Shown: positions 26,558-36,112 of the stretch, piece by piece
Layout: the number at the start of each line of letters is the position of its first letter
Position numbering within the stretch: position 1 is the first letter of the stretch
Assembly: GCA_016702605.1 (NCBI GenBank)
Contig: JADJDQ010000001.1
Coordinates: forward strand, 919,000-982,999
Direction of reading: 5' to 3'
Source: Candidatus Intricatilinea gracilis
Lineage (GTDB): Bacteria > Pseudomonadota > Gammaproteobacteria > Burkholderiales > Burkholderiaceae_C
Length of the DNA: 64,000 bases
Made by a program: the position numbers and the translations under genes
Notes under the pieces: generated by a model
What the model saw: only the letters and a program-made list of their open reading frames with translations
What the model was told of the DNA's origin: nothing
Databases searched by the model: none

Positions 26558-28429
26558 ATGACCACCTCACACCACCTTGTCCGCCGCCAGCTTGCGGCAA
26601 CCGTCGTGCCGTCCGCCTACGCAACGGCGCCCGGCGTGCACTGGCGTCGCACCCTGGCCGCGGCGCAGCCGACCGGCATCGACCTCGACCTGTCGCAGCC
26701 GGCCACCGTGACCGTCCACCGGGTCTCTCAGCGCAGCGCAGGCGCCGCTCAGAAGTCGACTGGTGCGTCCGGCGCCCGCCAGACCGTCGCCACACGCCCA
26801 GACGCAGGCCCTGTGGGGGCCAGCCACGCCAGGTGTATCGACACACCGAGCGGTGACCGCCCAGCTATCCATACCGTGCGCGCAGGCCTGACCGCGGCAC
26901 TGGGCCGGTGCGCCGCTGGCAGCACCAGCGGCGCCTTGATCCATCTGCGCCTGGATGGCTTGCCGCGCTGGCTCGACCTGGCGCATGCACAAGATCCGGC
27001 GCCTGGCGACAACGCCGCGGCCAGTTACGGCGACACCGGTGGCGCCTCACCTGCGCAGCGCGTCCACCTGGCCGCCAAGGATTTGCTCGACACCCTGGCG
27101 GCGCGGCTGCTCGCAGCGTTGCCCGCTCAGTCGGTGGTCGACATCGACGCCAGCGGCCAGGCCTGGATCGTCATCGATCCGGTGTCGTCCAGCGCCGCGG
27201 CCCTGGGGTGGGCGCGGCATCTGATGCAGCTGCTGTCGCCCGGCACCCATCGGCGCATGGCAGGGCCTCCCCACCTGGCCACGGGCAACAGCGTGGCCGG
27301 GGTCAGGTCACCCGAACTGCCGCTCGAAGTCTGTGCTGGCTTGTGCCTGTTTCCGGTTGATGCCGACCAGATCGATCACCTCCTGGCGGCTGCCAGCGCC
27401 GCCAGCGCCCAGGCACGCGGGCGGGGCGTGGGCTGTTGCCAGATCTACAGCCGCGACATCACCACACGAAGCCGCGACGACCTGACCGAAGGCCGCGCAT
27501 TGGCCGCCGCCCTGGGCTCCGGCGGCCTCGAGCTCAGCCTGCAAGGCCGGGCCGATCTGCGTAACGGGGCTTTGTGCGGCGCACAGGTGCAGCTGAGCTG
27601 GCCGCGTCGCATCGGCGATCGGCTCGACAGCGCCACGACATCGGATTCGGCATCCACTGTGGGCGAACCGGTCGCGCCCCCGGCGGGTGATGCGCCAACC
27701 AGGCGCGAGCGTCGGGTCGGCACACGTCGTCCGGGTGGCCTGGTCGGCCCCGGGCTCGAGACACTGGCGCGCCAGCATGGGCTGGCCGAGGCGCTTGGCC
27801 GCGAGATGCTGGGGCGCACCTGCGCCCAGCTGCGCCGCTGGCGCGACGATGGTGTGGCCGTGCCCAGACTCAGCCTGCGCCTGCCCGCCGAACTGCTGGC
27901 GCACAGCGACTTCGCGATCGAGTTGCTCGACCTGCTCGGTCGCTACCGCCTGCCCGGCAATTGCCTGGCACTCGAACTCGGTCAGGACAGCCTGGCCGCG
28001 TTGTGCGACGACACCGCACATCTGCTGGACAGCGCCGGCATCACCCTGATCGCCGACGCCGCCCGGGTCGACCTGGTGAGCCTGACCGCCTGCAGACATC
28101 TGCGTGTGTCGGCGCTGGTGGTCGACCTGGCCGACATCGGCGACATCACCGTCAGCCGCGGCCCGGCCCGCACCAGCTTGCTGGCGCTGGCCGGCCTGGC
28201 GCACGCCATGGCGATGCGGCTGATTGCCCGATCGGTCGACCATGAGGCCGAACTCGACGTGCTGAACGGCACGGGCTGCGACGCCTACCAGGGCGCCGTG
28301 CTGGCCAGGCCCTTGCCGGCCCGGATCTGGACCCGTCTGCTCGGTGAACCCACTGCTGCCGCGCCCGTCAACGCCGCCCTACCCCAGGGGGCACCAGTGG
28401 TGCAGGCCGAGCTTGCCAGCGCGCACTGA
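26558..28429 (+). CDS. Degenerate GGDEF/EAL-domain protein
   Basis: A 623-residue soluble protein with no signal peptide. Residues 1-120 are low complexity. About 120-310 keep the outline of a GGDEF domain (late LCLFPVDADQIDHLLAAASA and QARGRGVGCCQIYS), but the GGDEF loop is absent. About 310-615 are an EAL domain outline: GALCGAQVQLSW stands where an EALLRW motif is expected, LALELGQDSLA replaces ELTES, and the end QGAVLARPLPA is intact. Catalytic acidic residues are mostly lost, so synthesis or hydrolysis of c-di-GMP is unlikely; a binding or protein-interaction role is inferred. The ATG at 26558 is divergent from yajC. Confidence 0.72.
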   Translation: MTTSHHLVRRQLAATVVPSAYATAPGVHWRRTLAAAQPTGIDLDLSQPATVTVHRVSQRSAGAAQKSTGASGARQTVATRPDAGPVGASHARCIDTPSGDRPAIHTVRAGLTAALGRCAAGSTSGALIHLRLDGLPRWLDLAHAQDPAPGDNAAASYGDTGGASPAQRVHLAAKDLLDTLAARLLAALPAQSVVDIDASGQAWIVIDPVSSSAAALGWARHLMQLLSPGTHRRMAGPPHLATGNSVAGVRSPELPLEVCAGLCLFPVDADQIDHLLAAASAASAQARGRGVGCCQIYSRDITTRSRDDLTEGRALAAALGSGGLELSLQGRADLRNGALCGAQVQLSWPRRIGDRLDSATTSDSASTVGEPVAPPAGDAPTRRERRVGTRRPGGLVGPGLETLARQHGLAEALGREMLGRTCAQLRRWRDDGVAVPRLSLRLPAELLAHSDFAIELLDLLGRYRLPGNCLALELGQDSLAALCDDTAHLLDSAGITLIADAARVDLVSLTACRHLRVSALVVDLADIGDITVSRGPARTSLLALAGLAHAMAMRLIARSVDHEAELDVLNGTGCDAYQGAVLARPLPARIWTRLLGEPTAAAPVNAALPQGAPVVQAELASAH

Positions 28430-28446
28430 CCATCCTACCCGCGCGG

Positions 28447-30261
28447 CTACTGCACCTTCAGGGTGTAACTGCCGTTGGTGCCGACACCCCCGCTGTAGTA
28501 GATCACCCGTGCATAGGCGGTGGCGGCCGCGGTGGTAGACCTGTTGGTCAACGTGACCGAGTCGACCTTGCCGACGCCGTTGATGCTGGTGGCGATGCGG
28601 GAGCCAGCCGAGTTGTAGGCGCTGAGGTCGTAGTCGGCACCGGCGTTGGGGGTCAGTGTGATCACCACACTGCGTCCAGCCGGAATGCTGACGCGGTAGT
28701 AGTCGGTGTCGGTCGAGGCGCCGACCCTGCCGTTGACCGTGACCGCACCGGCCAGCGTCTGGGCCGACGTACGGCTGTTGTTGGGCTCGAGCTCGGCCAC
28801 CGTGCCGACAGGGGGCGGGGGCGGGGGCGGAGGAGGCGGCGGGGGAGCGGTGGTGGTGCCCAGGGCGACATTGACCGCCGCGTTGGCATCGACGATGCCG
28901 GCGCCGCAACCCAGCGAGCAGGCCACCGGCAGTGGCCGGGCGCTCGACTTGAGCATGGCCTCGATCTGGTCGGGCGTGAGAGTGGGTTTGGCTGCCAGCA
29001 TCAGCGCGGCCACACCCGCCACATGCGGCGTGGCCATCGAGGTGCCCTGGTAGTAGGCGTAGGTGTCGGCGCCCGGTGCCCGTGCGCCGGAGTTCAGCGT
29101 CGACAGGATGCCGTTGGACGTGCCGGTGCTCTGGTCGCCGCCGGGCGCCGCCACATCGACCAGCGAGCCGTAGTTCGAATAAAACGCCCGTGCGCCGCTG
29201 CGCCCGACGGCACCCACCGCCACCACACCGCTGCAATTGGCAGGTGAGGCATTCGACGTGTTGACGTTCGAGTTGCCTGCTGCCACCACCACCACCGTGC
29301 CGCGGCTGCGTGCGCTGGTGATGGCGTTTTGCGACGCGGTGTCGCAGGCGCCCGAACCGCCGAGCGACATGTTGATCACCCGCGCCGGGTTGGGGTTGGC
29401 GGGTATGCCGGGCACCGTGCCGCCCGACGCCCAGATGATGGCGTCGGCAATGTCTGACGTGAAGCCGCCACATTTGCCCAGCACCCGCACCGGCAGCACC
29501 TTGGCGCCGAAGGCCACGCCGGCCACACCGACACCGTTGTTGGTACGCGCGGCGATCGTGCCCGCCACATGGGTGCCGTGCCAGCTGCTGTTGTCGGCCG
29601 GCTGGCCGGCACCACATTCACCGGCATTGACACCGTCGCCCGGATCGCTGGCATCGGCATCACGGCCGTTGCCGTCGTTGCCCACCACCGACGAAGTGAT
29701 GAAGTCGTAGCCCGGCACGATATTGGCGGCCAGATCGGCATGTGGCCGGTAACCGGTGTCGATCACCGCGACCACCACGCCCGCGCCGGTCGACTTGTCC
29801 CAGGCTGCCGGCAGGTTCAGGCCGCCGGCGGGTTCGTAGTAGTTCCACTGCGCGGTGTACGAGACATCGTTGGGCACCAGCTGGATACGCATGATGCGGT
29901 CCGGCTCGGCGTAGTCGACATCGGCGTCGCCAGCCTGGATCTCGGCGGCGAGCTGGCGCACCCGCTCAAGGCTCAGGCGCTGATTGAGGCGCAACACGTG
30001 GGAGCCATCACCCGTGCGGCGCATATGCCTCACCGCCGAGCCGGCGCGTGCCGCGGCACGTTCGGCTCCGGACAAGGCGGCGGCGTCGATCCCGTCGTGG
30101 TGGGTGTGGCGGCGGTACTTGACGATCAGCCGGTCGGTGGCGTCCGGGTCGGGGCCGGGGCCGACCGAGGCAACTTCGGGCTGCAAGGCGTGGGCCGACA
30201 GGGCCAGGCCGGCTGCCAGGGCCAGTGGCGCCAGGCGCCAGGCATGGGCATTCTTGTTCAT
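28447..30261 (-). CDS. Secreted subtilisin-like serine protease (S8) with C-terminal PPC domain
   Basis: Exported protease of 604 residues. A signal peptide (1-26, ending SAHA) is followed by a propeptide (about 40-130) and the S8 catalytic domain with Asp168 in AVIDTGYRPH, His228 in WHGTHVAGTIAA, oxyanion Asn330 in VAAGN and Ser408 in GTSMATPHVAG. A run of 12 prolines (473-484) links it to a pre-peptidase C-terminal domain (about 487-604). Such enzymes are secreted and the PPC domain is usually removed. The ATG at 30261 is chosen because it starts the signal peptide. It is convergent with the EAL-like gene, whose stop is 17 bases away. Confidence 0.95.
   Translation of the reverse strand: MNKNAHAWRLAPLALAAGLALSAHALQPEVASVGPGPDPDATDRLIVKYRRHTHHDGIDAAALSGAERAAARAGSAVRHMRRTGDGSHVLRLNQRLSLERVRQLAAEIQAGDADVDYAEPDRIMRIQLVPNDVSYTAQWNYYEPAGGLNLPAAWDKSTGAGVVVAVIDTGYRPHADLAANIVPGYDFITSSVVGNDGNGRDADASDPGDGVNAGECGAGQPADNSSWHGTHVAGTIAARTNNGVGVAGVAFGAKVLPVRVLGKCGGFTSDIADAIIWASGGTVPGIPANPNPARVINMSLGGSGACDTASQNAITSARSRGTVVVVAAGNSNVNTSNASPANCSGVVAVGAVGRSGARAFYSNYGSLVDVAAPGGDQSTGTSNGILSTLNSGARAPGADTYAYYQGTSMATPHVAGVAALMLAAKPTLTPDQIEAMLKSSARPLPVACSLGCGAGIVDANAAVNVALGTTTAPPPPPPPPPPPPVGTVAELEPNNSRTSAQTLAGAVTVNGRVGASTDTDYYRVSIPAGRSVVITLTPNAGADYDLSAYNSAGSRIATSINGVGKVDSVTLTNRSTTAAATAYARVIYYSGGVGTNGSYTLKVQ
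28812..28855 (+). repeat. G-rich low-complexity tract in the protease linker
   Basis: The plus strand is almost pure G with single C or A interruptions and codes, on the opposite strand, for the 12-proline linker of the S8 protease. It contains four or more G-runs of three or longer close together, so it could form a G-quadruplex and is prone to slippage. Confidence 0.7.
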
Positions 30262-30582
30262 CGGTGATCTCCCGCAAGGTGGTGGCGACAACTGAGCCGG
30301 CAGTGTGTGGGTGAAGCCCCCACACAAACATCGCCGATACGAAAGGCGCGTAACAAGCACGCATGCCGGCTGGGTGGCGACTGTGCATTCGTGCGCACTT
30401 GTCGCCCGACCCACACGTTGCCCCACACGCCGACCCTGGCGCCAGCCGGAGTGGGGGGTGATCCATAGAATCAGGCCGAGACGTGGGCCGGCCGCCAGGC
30501 CGGTACCCCGCCCACCAGACCAGCAGACAAGCGCCGCCAAAGGTCACCCACCCGACACGTTGCGCTCAAACGGAGACCTCGC
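30262..30582. other. Intergenic region between protease and dehydrogenase genes
   Basis: The 321 bases between two divergent genes contain a hairpin with eight-base arms (30304-30311 and 30319-30326, TGTGTGGG / CCCACACA, seven-base loop) in the leader of the protease gene. The rest should hold both promoters; no convincing -35/-10 pair was seen. GGAGA lies before the dehydrogenase start. Confidence 0.5.
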
Positions 30583-32007
30583 ATGAACGCCCCCCACACG
30601 CTCGAGTGGCAATCCCACGCCCTGCCGCGCCGCCCGCCACCGCCGGCCATGATCGAGGCGCTGCGTGAGCGTTTCGGCGCCAGTTGCTCCACCGCCGCTG
30701 CCGTGTGTGCACAACATGGCCGCGACGAATCGGCCTATGACGCTGCGCCGCCCGACGTGGTGGTGTTCTGCGAGAGCAACGAGGACGTCGCCGCTGTCGT
30801 GCAACTGGCCGATCGTTACGCCGTGCCGGTCATCCCCTTCGGCGTGGGGTCGTCACTCGAAGGCCATCTGCTGGCGGTGCAGGGCGGCGTGTCGATCGAC
30901 CTGGGTCGCATGAACAAGGTGCTGCGCCTGAACGCCGAAGACCTCACCGTCACCGTGCAGGCCGGCGTGACGCGCATGCAGCTCAACAACGAGATCCGCC
31001 ACAGCGGCTTGTTCTTTCCGATCGACCCGGGCGCCGACGCCAGCATCGGCGGCATGACGGCCACACGTGCCTCGGGCACCAACGCCGTGCGCTACGGCAC
31101 CATGCGCGAAAACGTGCTGGCGCTCACCGTGGTGACGGCCGCCGGCGAGATCGTGCGCACCGGCACCCGCGCTCGCAAGTCGAGCGCCGGCTACGACCTG
31201 ACGCGCCTGATGGTGGGCAGCGAAGGCACGCTGGGTGTGATCACCGAGGTCACGCTGCGCCTGTACCCGCAACCCGAGGCGGCCTCGGCGGCGGTGTGCA
31301 ACTTCCCCAGCATCAAGGCGGCGGTGGACACCACCATCGCCATCATCCAGATGGGTGTGCCGATCGCACGCTGCGAGCTGCTCGACCCCAACGCCATCCG
31401 CGCCGTTAACCGCCGCGAAAAGCTCACCCTGCGCGAAGAGCCGATGCTGCTGATGGAGTTTCACGGCACCACAGCCAGCGTGGCCGAACAAGCCACCATG
31501 GTGCAGGAGATCGCCGCCGATCACGGCGGCCAGGCCTTCGAGTGGGCCAGCACACCCGAGGAGCGCACGCGCCTGTGGACGGCGCGGCACCACGCCTACT
31601 TCGCCGCGCTGCAGATGCGCCCGGGCTGCCGCTGCATCAGCACCGACACCTGCGTGCCGATCTCGCGCCTGGCCGAATGCCTGATCGACACCGCCGCCGA
31701 GGTGGAAGCCAGCGGCATCCCGTATTTCATCGTCGGCCATGTGGGCGACGGCAACTTCCACGTCGGCTACCTGATCGACCCGAACGACCCGGACGAATCG
31801 CTGCGAGCCGAAACGCTCAATCAACAGCTGGTGGCGCGCGCGCTCGAGCTCGAAGGCACCTGCACCGGCGAACACGGCATCGGCCTGCACAAGATGGGGT
31901 TCCTGATCGACGAAGCCGGCCTGGCCACCGTGGCCATGATGCGTGCGGTGAAACAGGCGCTGGACCCGAAGAACATCATGAACCCCGGCAAGATCTTCAG
32001 CGCCTGA
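30583..32007 (+). CDS. FAD-linked D-lactate/glycolate-type dehydrogenase
   Basis: Flavoprotein of the FAD-binding type 4 family (D-lactate dehydrogenase cytochrome type / glycolate oxidase GlcD). It has 474 residues. FAD-binding elements are clear: VPVIPFGVGSSLEGHLL, FFPIDPGADASIGGMTATRA, SSAGYDLTRLMVGSEGTLGVIT. The C-terminal half has HVGDGNFHVGYL and TGEHGIGLHKMGFL, then PKNIMNPGKIF. It probably oxidises D-lactate or a related 2-hydroxy acid and passes electrons to the respiratory chain; which substrate cannot be told. The ATG at 30583 has GGAGA nearby. The stop overlaps the end of the convergent PAP2 gene by 11 bases. Confidence 0.92.
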   Translation: MNAPHTLEWQSHALPRRPPPPAMIEALRERFGASCSTAAAVCAQHGRDESAYDAAPPDVVVFCESNEDVAAVVQLADRYAVPVIPFGVGSSLEGHLLAVQGGVSIDLGRMNKVLRLNAEDLTVTVQAGVTRMQLNNEIRHSGLFFPIDPGADASIGGMTATRASGTNAVRYGTMRENVLALTVVTAAGEIVRTGTRARKSSAGYDLTRLMVGSEGTLGVITEVTLRLYPQPEAASAAVCNFPSIKAAVDTTIAIIQMGVPIARCELLDPNAIRAVNRREKLTLREEPMLLMEFHGTTASVAEQATMVQEIAADHGGQAFEWASTPEERTRLWTARHHAYFAALQMRPGCRCISTDTCVPISRLAECLIDTAAEVEASGIPYFIVGHVGDGNFHVGYLIDPNDPDESLRAETLNQQLVARALELEGTCTGEHGIGLHKMGFLIDEAGLATVAMMRAVKQALDPKNIMNPGKIFSA

Positions 32008-32695
32008 GGCCCGCGATGCGCGCGTCGGTCATCCATCCGCTGGCCCGCGGCGCATGCAGCGCTGCAGCGTCGCGGTGCAGATCGGCGCGTTGATACGGCT
32101 CGCTGCGGCCCGACAGATGCAGCGCCAGCGCCGTGACACGTTCATGGCTGCGTGACGGCGCCGCCTGTTCCACCGCCAACACGCCCCACAGCAACACGGC
32201 CAGCGCCGGCCAACTGTGGGCTGGCTGACCGGACCGATGCACCAGCCGGCTGAGGCCAGGCCAGGCCAGTGCTGCGGTGGCGCCACCCAGCGCCCAGCCC
32301 GCCAGCACCTCGGACACACTGTGTGCCCCCAGCTGCACACGCGACACACCCACCGCGGCAGCCAGGGTGATCGCCAGCCCGATGGCTGCGCTGCGCGTGG
32401 CGGCCGTGCGCCCCTGGGACAGCAGCAGCGCAAGCGGCGGCAACACCGCCGAGGCGAACAAGGTGTGGCCCGACACGCCCGTGAAATCGGCCCACGCCCA
32501 CCCCACACCCCAACCGATGAAGGCGAGCTTGCTGAGCAAGGTCAGGCTGGCGCCAACGCCGGTCAGCACCATCCACTGCACGGTAGCGGGCAGCCCGGCG
32601 CGCCCGGCAGCCACCAGGCCCAGCACCGCGGCGGGCAGCAGGATCTGGGCTTCACCGAGCCGCGTCAGCGTGTGCAGGGACAAGGGGTCGAACAT
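31997..32695 (-). CDS. PAP2-family phosphatase, integral membrane
   Basis: Membrane phosphatase of the PAP2 (phosphatidic acid phosphatase type 2) family with 232 residues and several hydrophobic segments. The catalytic motif 2 is SGHTLFASAV and motif 3 is SRVQLGAHSVSEVLAGW; the first motif (KxxxxxxRP) is not evident. Substrates in the family are lipid phosphates or undecaprenyl pyrophosphate. The ATG at 32695 gives MFDPLSLHTLTRLGEAQ; the open frame extends further upstream but lacks support. Confidence 0.82.
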   Translation of the reverse strand: MFDPLSLHTLTRLGEAQILLPAAVLGLVAAGRAGLPATVQWMVLTGVGASLTLLSKLAFIGWGVGWAWADFTGVSGHTLFASAVLPPLALLLSQGRTAATRSAAIGLAITLAAAVGVSRVQLGAHSVSEVLAGWALGGATAALAWPGLSRLVHRSGQPAHSWPALAVLLWGVLAVEQAAPSRSHERVTALALHLSGRSEPYQRADLHRDAAALHAPRASGWMTDARIAGLRR

Positions 32696-32742
32696 GACGA
32701 GGGACTGCGAAGCGCCGTGCCAATCAGAGCCGGGCGCGCAGC

Positions 32743-33234
32743 TTACAAGGCGCCCTTGCAGTTGGCAGCGCCACACCGACAGCGCAGCGTGCCGGCGTGA
32801 TGGGTTTCACCGTAGTCGGCCGTGAGTTCCTCACCCGCCGAGATGGCGCGCATGGCGTAGATCTCGACGCGCCCCTGACGGATACGCAGCACGGTGTTGG
32901 GCGTACACGAGTGGTTGGTGTAGCGCAAGGCGTCGGTCGACGCCGAGGCATCGACGGCGCGCTTGTCGGAGACCTCGATCATCATGATGCGAGCCTGGCC
33001 GCGCACCCGTTTGTGCGCCTCGCGAATGCTGATCGACTCACCGCGTATCTCGCCGATCTTCTTGTAGGCCGGTATCGCCTCGGCCGCAAAAGCACCCAAG
33101 CCGTCGATGGCACTGGCGCGATTCTCGACGGCGAATTTCTGCGGATTGGCCGGTGGTCGTTTGGCCTGTTTCGCCGGTACAGGCGTAGGTTCAGGTAGCG
33201 GGGCAATATCGATCGAAGTCAGGACTATCCCCAT
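32743..33234 (-). CDS. SET-domain protein (lysine methyltransferase fold)
   Basis: A 163-residue protein with a short Pro/Ala-rich N-terminus and a compact SET domain. It begins FAVENRASAIDGLGAFAAEAIPAYKKIGEI; the catalytic core is YTNHSCTPN followed by ISAGEELTADYGE, and a cysteine post-SET tail CRCGAANCKG would bind zinc. In eukaryotes such domains methylate protein lysines; in bacteria the substrates are mostly unknown. The ATG at 33234 shares one base with the SpoVR stop (TGATG), so translation is coupled. It is the last gene of the prkA-yeaH-spoVR operon. Confidence 0.88.
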   Translation of the reverse strand: MGIVLTSIDIAPLPEPTPVPAKQAKRPPANPQKFAVENRASAIDGLGAFAAEAIPAYKKIGEIRGESISIREAHKRVRGQARIMMIEVSDKRAVDASASTDALRYTNHSCTPNTVLRIRQGRVEIYAMRAISAGEELTADYGETHHAGTLRCRCGAANCKGAL

Positions 33235-34802
33235 CAATGCGCCGGCGCGGGCACCGACCAGCGTTTGGTCACCGCAGCTGCGCTGTTGACACTTTCGAGG
33301 TGCACACCGAATCCCCACAGGCGGGCGACGTGCCGCAACACTTCTTGCGCCGATTCGTCGAGTGGCCGATCCTTGTGCTGGAAATGCCTCAGCGTGAGCG
33401 ACCGATCGCCGCGCAGATTGACGTTCCAGACCTGGATATTGGGCTCACGCGAACCCAGATCATATTGGTGGGCAAGCGACTGGCGCAGGTCGCGATAACC
33501 CGCCTCGTCATGGATGGCCGACACCTCGAGTTCACTGGCACGTTCGTCGTCGGTGATGGCGAATAGGCGGAATTCGCGCATCAGGCGCGGGCTCAGAAAC
33601 TGCCCGACAAAACTCTCGTCCTTGTAATTGCGCATGGCGTGGTCAAGTGTCGGCAACCAGGGGCTGCCAGCGATCTCGGGAAACCACTGGCGATCCTCGT
33701 CGGTCGGCTTGTCGCAAATCCGTTTGATATCGGTGTACATGGCAAAACCCAAGGCATAGGGGTTGAGGCCGCTGTAACCACGTTCACCGACCCGCGGCTG
33801 ATACACCACGTTGGTATGTGACTTGAGCCATTCGATCATCACACCGTCGGTGAGATAACCGTCGTCGTACATTGTATTGAGTATCTTGTGGTGCCAGAAG
33901 GTGGCCCATCCTTCGTTCATCACCTGGCTCTGACGCTGAGGGTAGAAATACTGCGCGACCTTGCGCACAATACGCACAACCTCGCGTTGCCAGGGCTCCA
34001 GCAACGGCGCGTTCTTCTCGATGAAATACAGCAGGTTTTCTTGTGGCTCTTCGGGGAACCGCCGTGCCTCCTGCAGTTCTTCGGGCCGATCGGCCTTGCG
34101 TGGCAAGGTGCGCCAGAGGTCGTTGACCTGCCGCTGGGCATATGACTCGCGGTCCTTGCGCTCAGCCAGTTCCTGAGCAAGTGATTTACGACTGGGCCGC
34201 CGATAACGGTCGACGCCATGGTTCATGAGGGCGTGGCAGCTGTCCAGAAATGCTTCGACGGTATCCAGGCCATGTTTTTCCTCGCAGGCCGCCACATAGT
34301 TCTTGGCGTAAACCAGGTAATCGATGATGGACGACGCATCGGTCCACATGCGAAACAGGTAATTGCCCTTGAAGAAACTGTTGTGGCCATATGCCGCATG
34401 TGCAATCACCAGCGCCTGCATCGCCATGGTGTTTTCTTCCATGAGATAGCTGATACACGGATTGCTGTTGATGACAATCTCGTAGGCCAGCCCCATATGG
34501 CCACGCCGATAATTCTTCTCGGTCGAGATGAACTCCTTGCCGTAGCTCCAGTGCCGATAGTTCACGGGCATGCCGACGCTGGCGTAGGCATCCATCATCT
34601 GTTCAGCCGTGATAATCTCGAGCTGGTTTGGATAAGTATCCAGACCAAATCGCTCGGCCGTATGCTTGATCACCTCGTGATATTGATCGATCAGCTCGAA
34701 ACTCCAGTCGCTGGGCGCCGGCAAGGGTTTGGCGGAGCGCTCCGGCAATGGCACCGGGCCGGCCATCAAGTCCTTCATGAGGACCCGGTCGAATGCGCTC
34801 AT
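33234..34802 (-). CDS. spoVR: SpoVR family protein (YcgB)
   Basis: Conserved cytoplasmic protein of unknown biochemistry, needed for the spore cortex in Bacillus and part of a stationary-phase operon in E. coli. It has 522 residues, normal for the family. Recognisable stretches are YRHWSYGKEF, GLAYEIVINSNPCISYLMEEN, AHAAYGHNSFFKGN and EGWATFWHHKILN. The start is the ATG at 34802, overlapping the stop of the upstream YeaH gene (ATGA). Regulation is likely shared with prkA. Confidence 0.93.
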   Translation of the reverse strand: MSAFDRVLMKDLMAGPVPLPERSAKPLPAPSDWSFELIDQYHEVIKHTAERFGLDTYPNQLEIITAEQMMDAYASVGMPVNYRHWSYGKEFISTEKNYRRGHMGLAYEIVINSNPCISYLMEENTMAMQALVIAHAAYGHNSFFKGNYLFRMWTDASSIIDYLVYAKNYVAACEEKHGLDTVEAFLDSCHALMNHGVDRYRRPSRKSLAQELAERKDRESYAQRQVNDLWRTLPRKADRPEELQEARRFPEEPQENLLYFIEKNAPLLEPWQREVVRIVRKVAQYFYPQRQSQVMNEGWATFWHHKILNTMYDDGYLTDGVMIEWLKSHTNVVYQPRVGERGYSGLNPYALGFAMYTDIKRICDKPTDEDRQWFPEIAGSPWLPTLDHAMRNYKDESFVGQFLSPRLMREFRLFAITDDERASELEVSAIHDEAGYRDLRQSLAHQYDLGSREPNIQVWNVNLRGDRSLTLRHFQHKDRPLDESAQEVLRHVARLWGFGVHLESVNSAAAVTKRWSVPAPAH

Positions 34803-36085
34803 GCCTGGACTCCTTCTTTCTTGAACAGGTCACGAAACACAGGGTAGATCTGTGCGGCTTCGGTGACCTTGCGCATCGCAAAATGTTTGCCGCTTACTGC
34901 AGCGAGCCGCACGTATTCTTCCCAGAGGTTCTGCTCGGGCTCGGCCACCTGAACGTAGGCGTAATACCGACAGAGCGGCAGGATCTTCTGCTCGAGCAGT
35001 TCGCGGCAACGACCGCTGTCGTGATGCCAGTTGTCGCCGTCACTTGCCTGGGCGCCGTAGATATTCCATTGATCACTCGGAAAACGTGCCCGGATGATTT
35101 CTTCCATCAACACCAGCGCGCTCGATACCACCGTGCCACCGGTTTCGGTGGAGTGGAAAAAACCCTCTTCGTCGACCTCTTGAGCCTGTGTGTGATGGCG
35201 GATGAAGACAATTTCGATCTTTTCGTAATGGCGCGTCAGGAACAGGTAGAGCAGGATGAAGAATCGTTTGGACAACTCCTTGCGGCCTTCGTCCATCGAG
35301 CCAGACACGTCCATCAGGCAGAACATCACCGCCTTCGACGTCGGCACCGGCACCTTGACGCGGTTGCGAAAACGAAGATCGATGGGATCGAGAAACGGTA
35401 TGCCGGCAATACGCCCGCGTAGGTGTTTGATCAACTCCTCGAGTTCGACGATCCGCGCACTGGTGACGATGGTGGCGGGCTGGCCCTGCAGTTCAAGCAA
35501 CTCGGCTTCGAGTTCGTGCAGTTCGCGCCGACTGCTCGCTCCCAGCGCGATGCGGCGACCCAGCGCGCCCCGCATCGACCTCACGACGTGCAGATTGTTG
35601 GGGGTGCCGTCACTCGTCAGGCCGGCCCGATGGGATTTCCACTCGGGGGTTTCGGCGAGTTGGGTACGGATCAGGTGAGGCAATGCCAGGTCATCGAAGA
35701 AGACCTGCATGAACTCTTCCTTGCTCAGGCTGAAGACGAAGTCGTCGTCGCCTTCACCCGAGTCGCTGGCCTGGCCACCGCCCTTGCCGCCGGAGCCTCC
35801 GCCGCCCTTGGGTCGCTCGATGCGATCGCCCCGGATGTATTCACGGTTGCCTGGGTGCACGATGTCGCGCACACCGCCCTGACCGTGGTGGAAAACCGGC
35901 TCGTTGAGGTCCTTCTTCGGGATACGGATCTCTTCACCGCGCTCCAGATCACGAATGCCGCGGCCATCGATGGCACGCCGCACGGCGCCGCGAATCTGCT
36001 CCTTGTAACGGCGCAGAAAACGTTCGCGGTTGCCGATCGACTTGTTCTTGCCGGCCAACCTGCGGTCTATGATTTGCTGAAGCAT
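34799..36085 (-). CDS. yeaH: DUF444 family protein (YeaH)
   Basis: 428-residue protein of the DUF444/YeaH family, middle member of the prkA operon. The N-terminus (QIIDRRLAGKNKSIGNRERFLRRYKEQI) is followed by a Gly-rich stretch and then a VWA-like part (KAVMFCLMDVSGSMDEGRKELSKRF), whose DVSGS metal-binding motif is intact. The C-terminal part contains WNIYGAQASDGDNW. Exact function is unknown; it probably assists the PrkA kinase. The ATG at 36085 is 27 bases after prkA. Confidence 0.93.
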   Translation of the reverse strand: MLQQIIDRRLAGKNKSIGNRERFLRRYKEQIRGAVRRAIDGRGIRDLERGEEIRIPKKDLNEPVFHHGQGGVRDIVHPGNREYIRGDRIERPKGGGGSGGKGGGQASDSGEGDDDFVFSLSKEEFMQVFFDDLALPHLIRTQLAETPEWKSHRAGLTSDGTPNNLHVVRSMRGALGRRIALGASSRRELHELEAELLELQGQPATIVTSARIVELEELIKHLRGRIAGIPFLDPIDLRFRNRVKVPVPTSKAVMFCLMDVSGSMDEGRKELSKRFFILLYLFLTRHYEKIEIVFIRHHTQAQEVDEEGFFHSTETGGTVVSSALVLMEEIIRARFPSDQWNIYGAQASDGDNWHHDSGRCRELLEQKILPLCRYYAYVQVAEPEQNLWEEYVRLAAVSGKHFAMRKVTEAAQIYPVFRDLFKKEGVQA

Positions 36086-36112
36086 CGATCGGTTTCCTCG
36101 GCGGCTTCCTGC

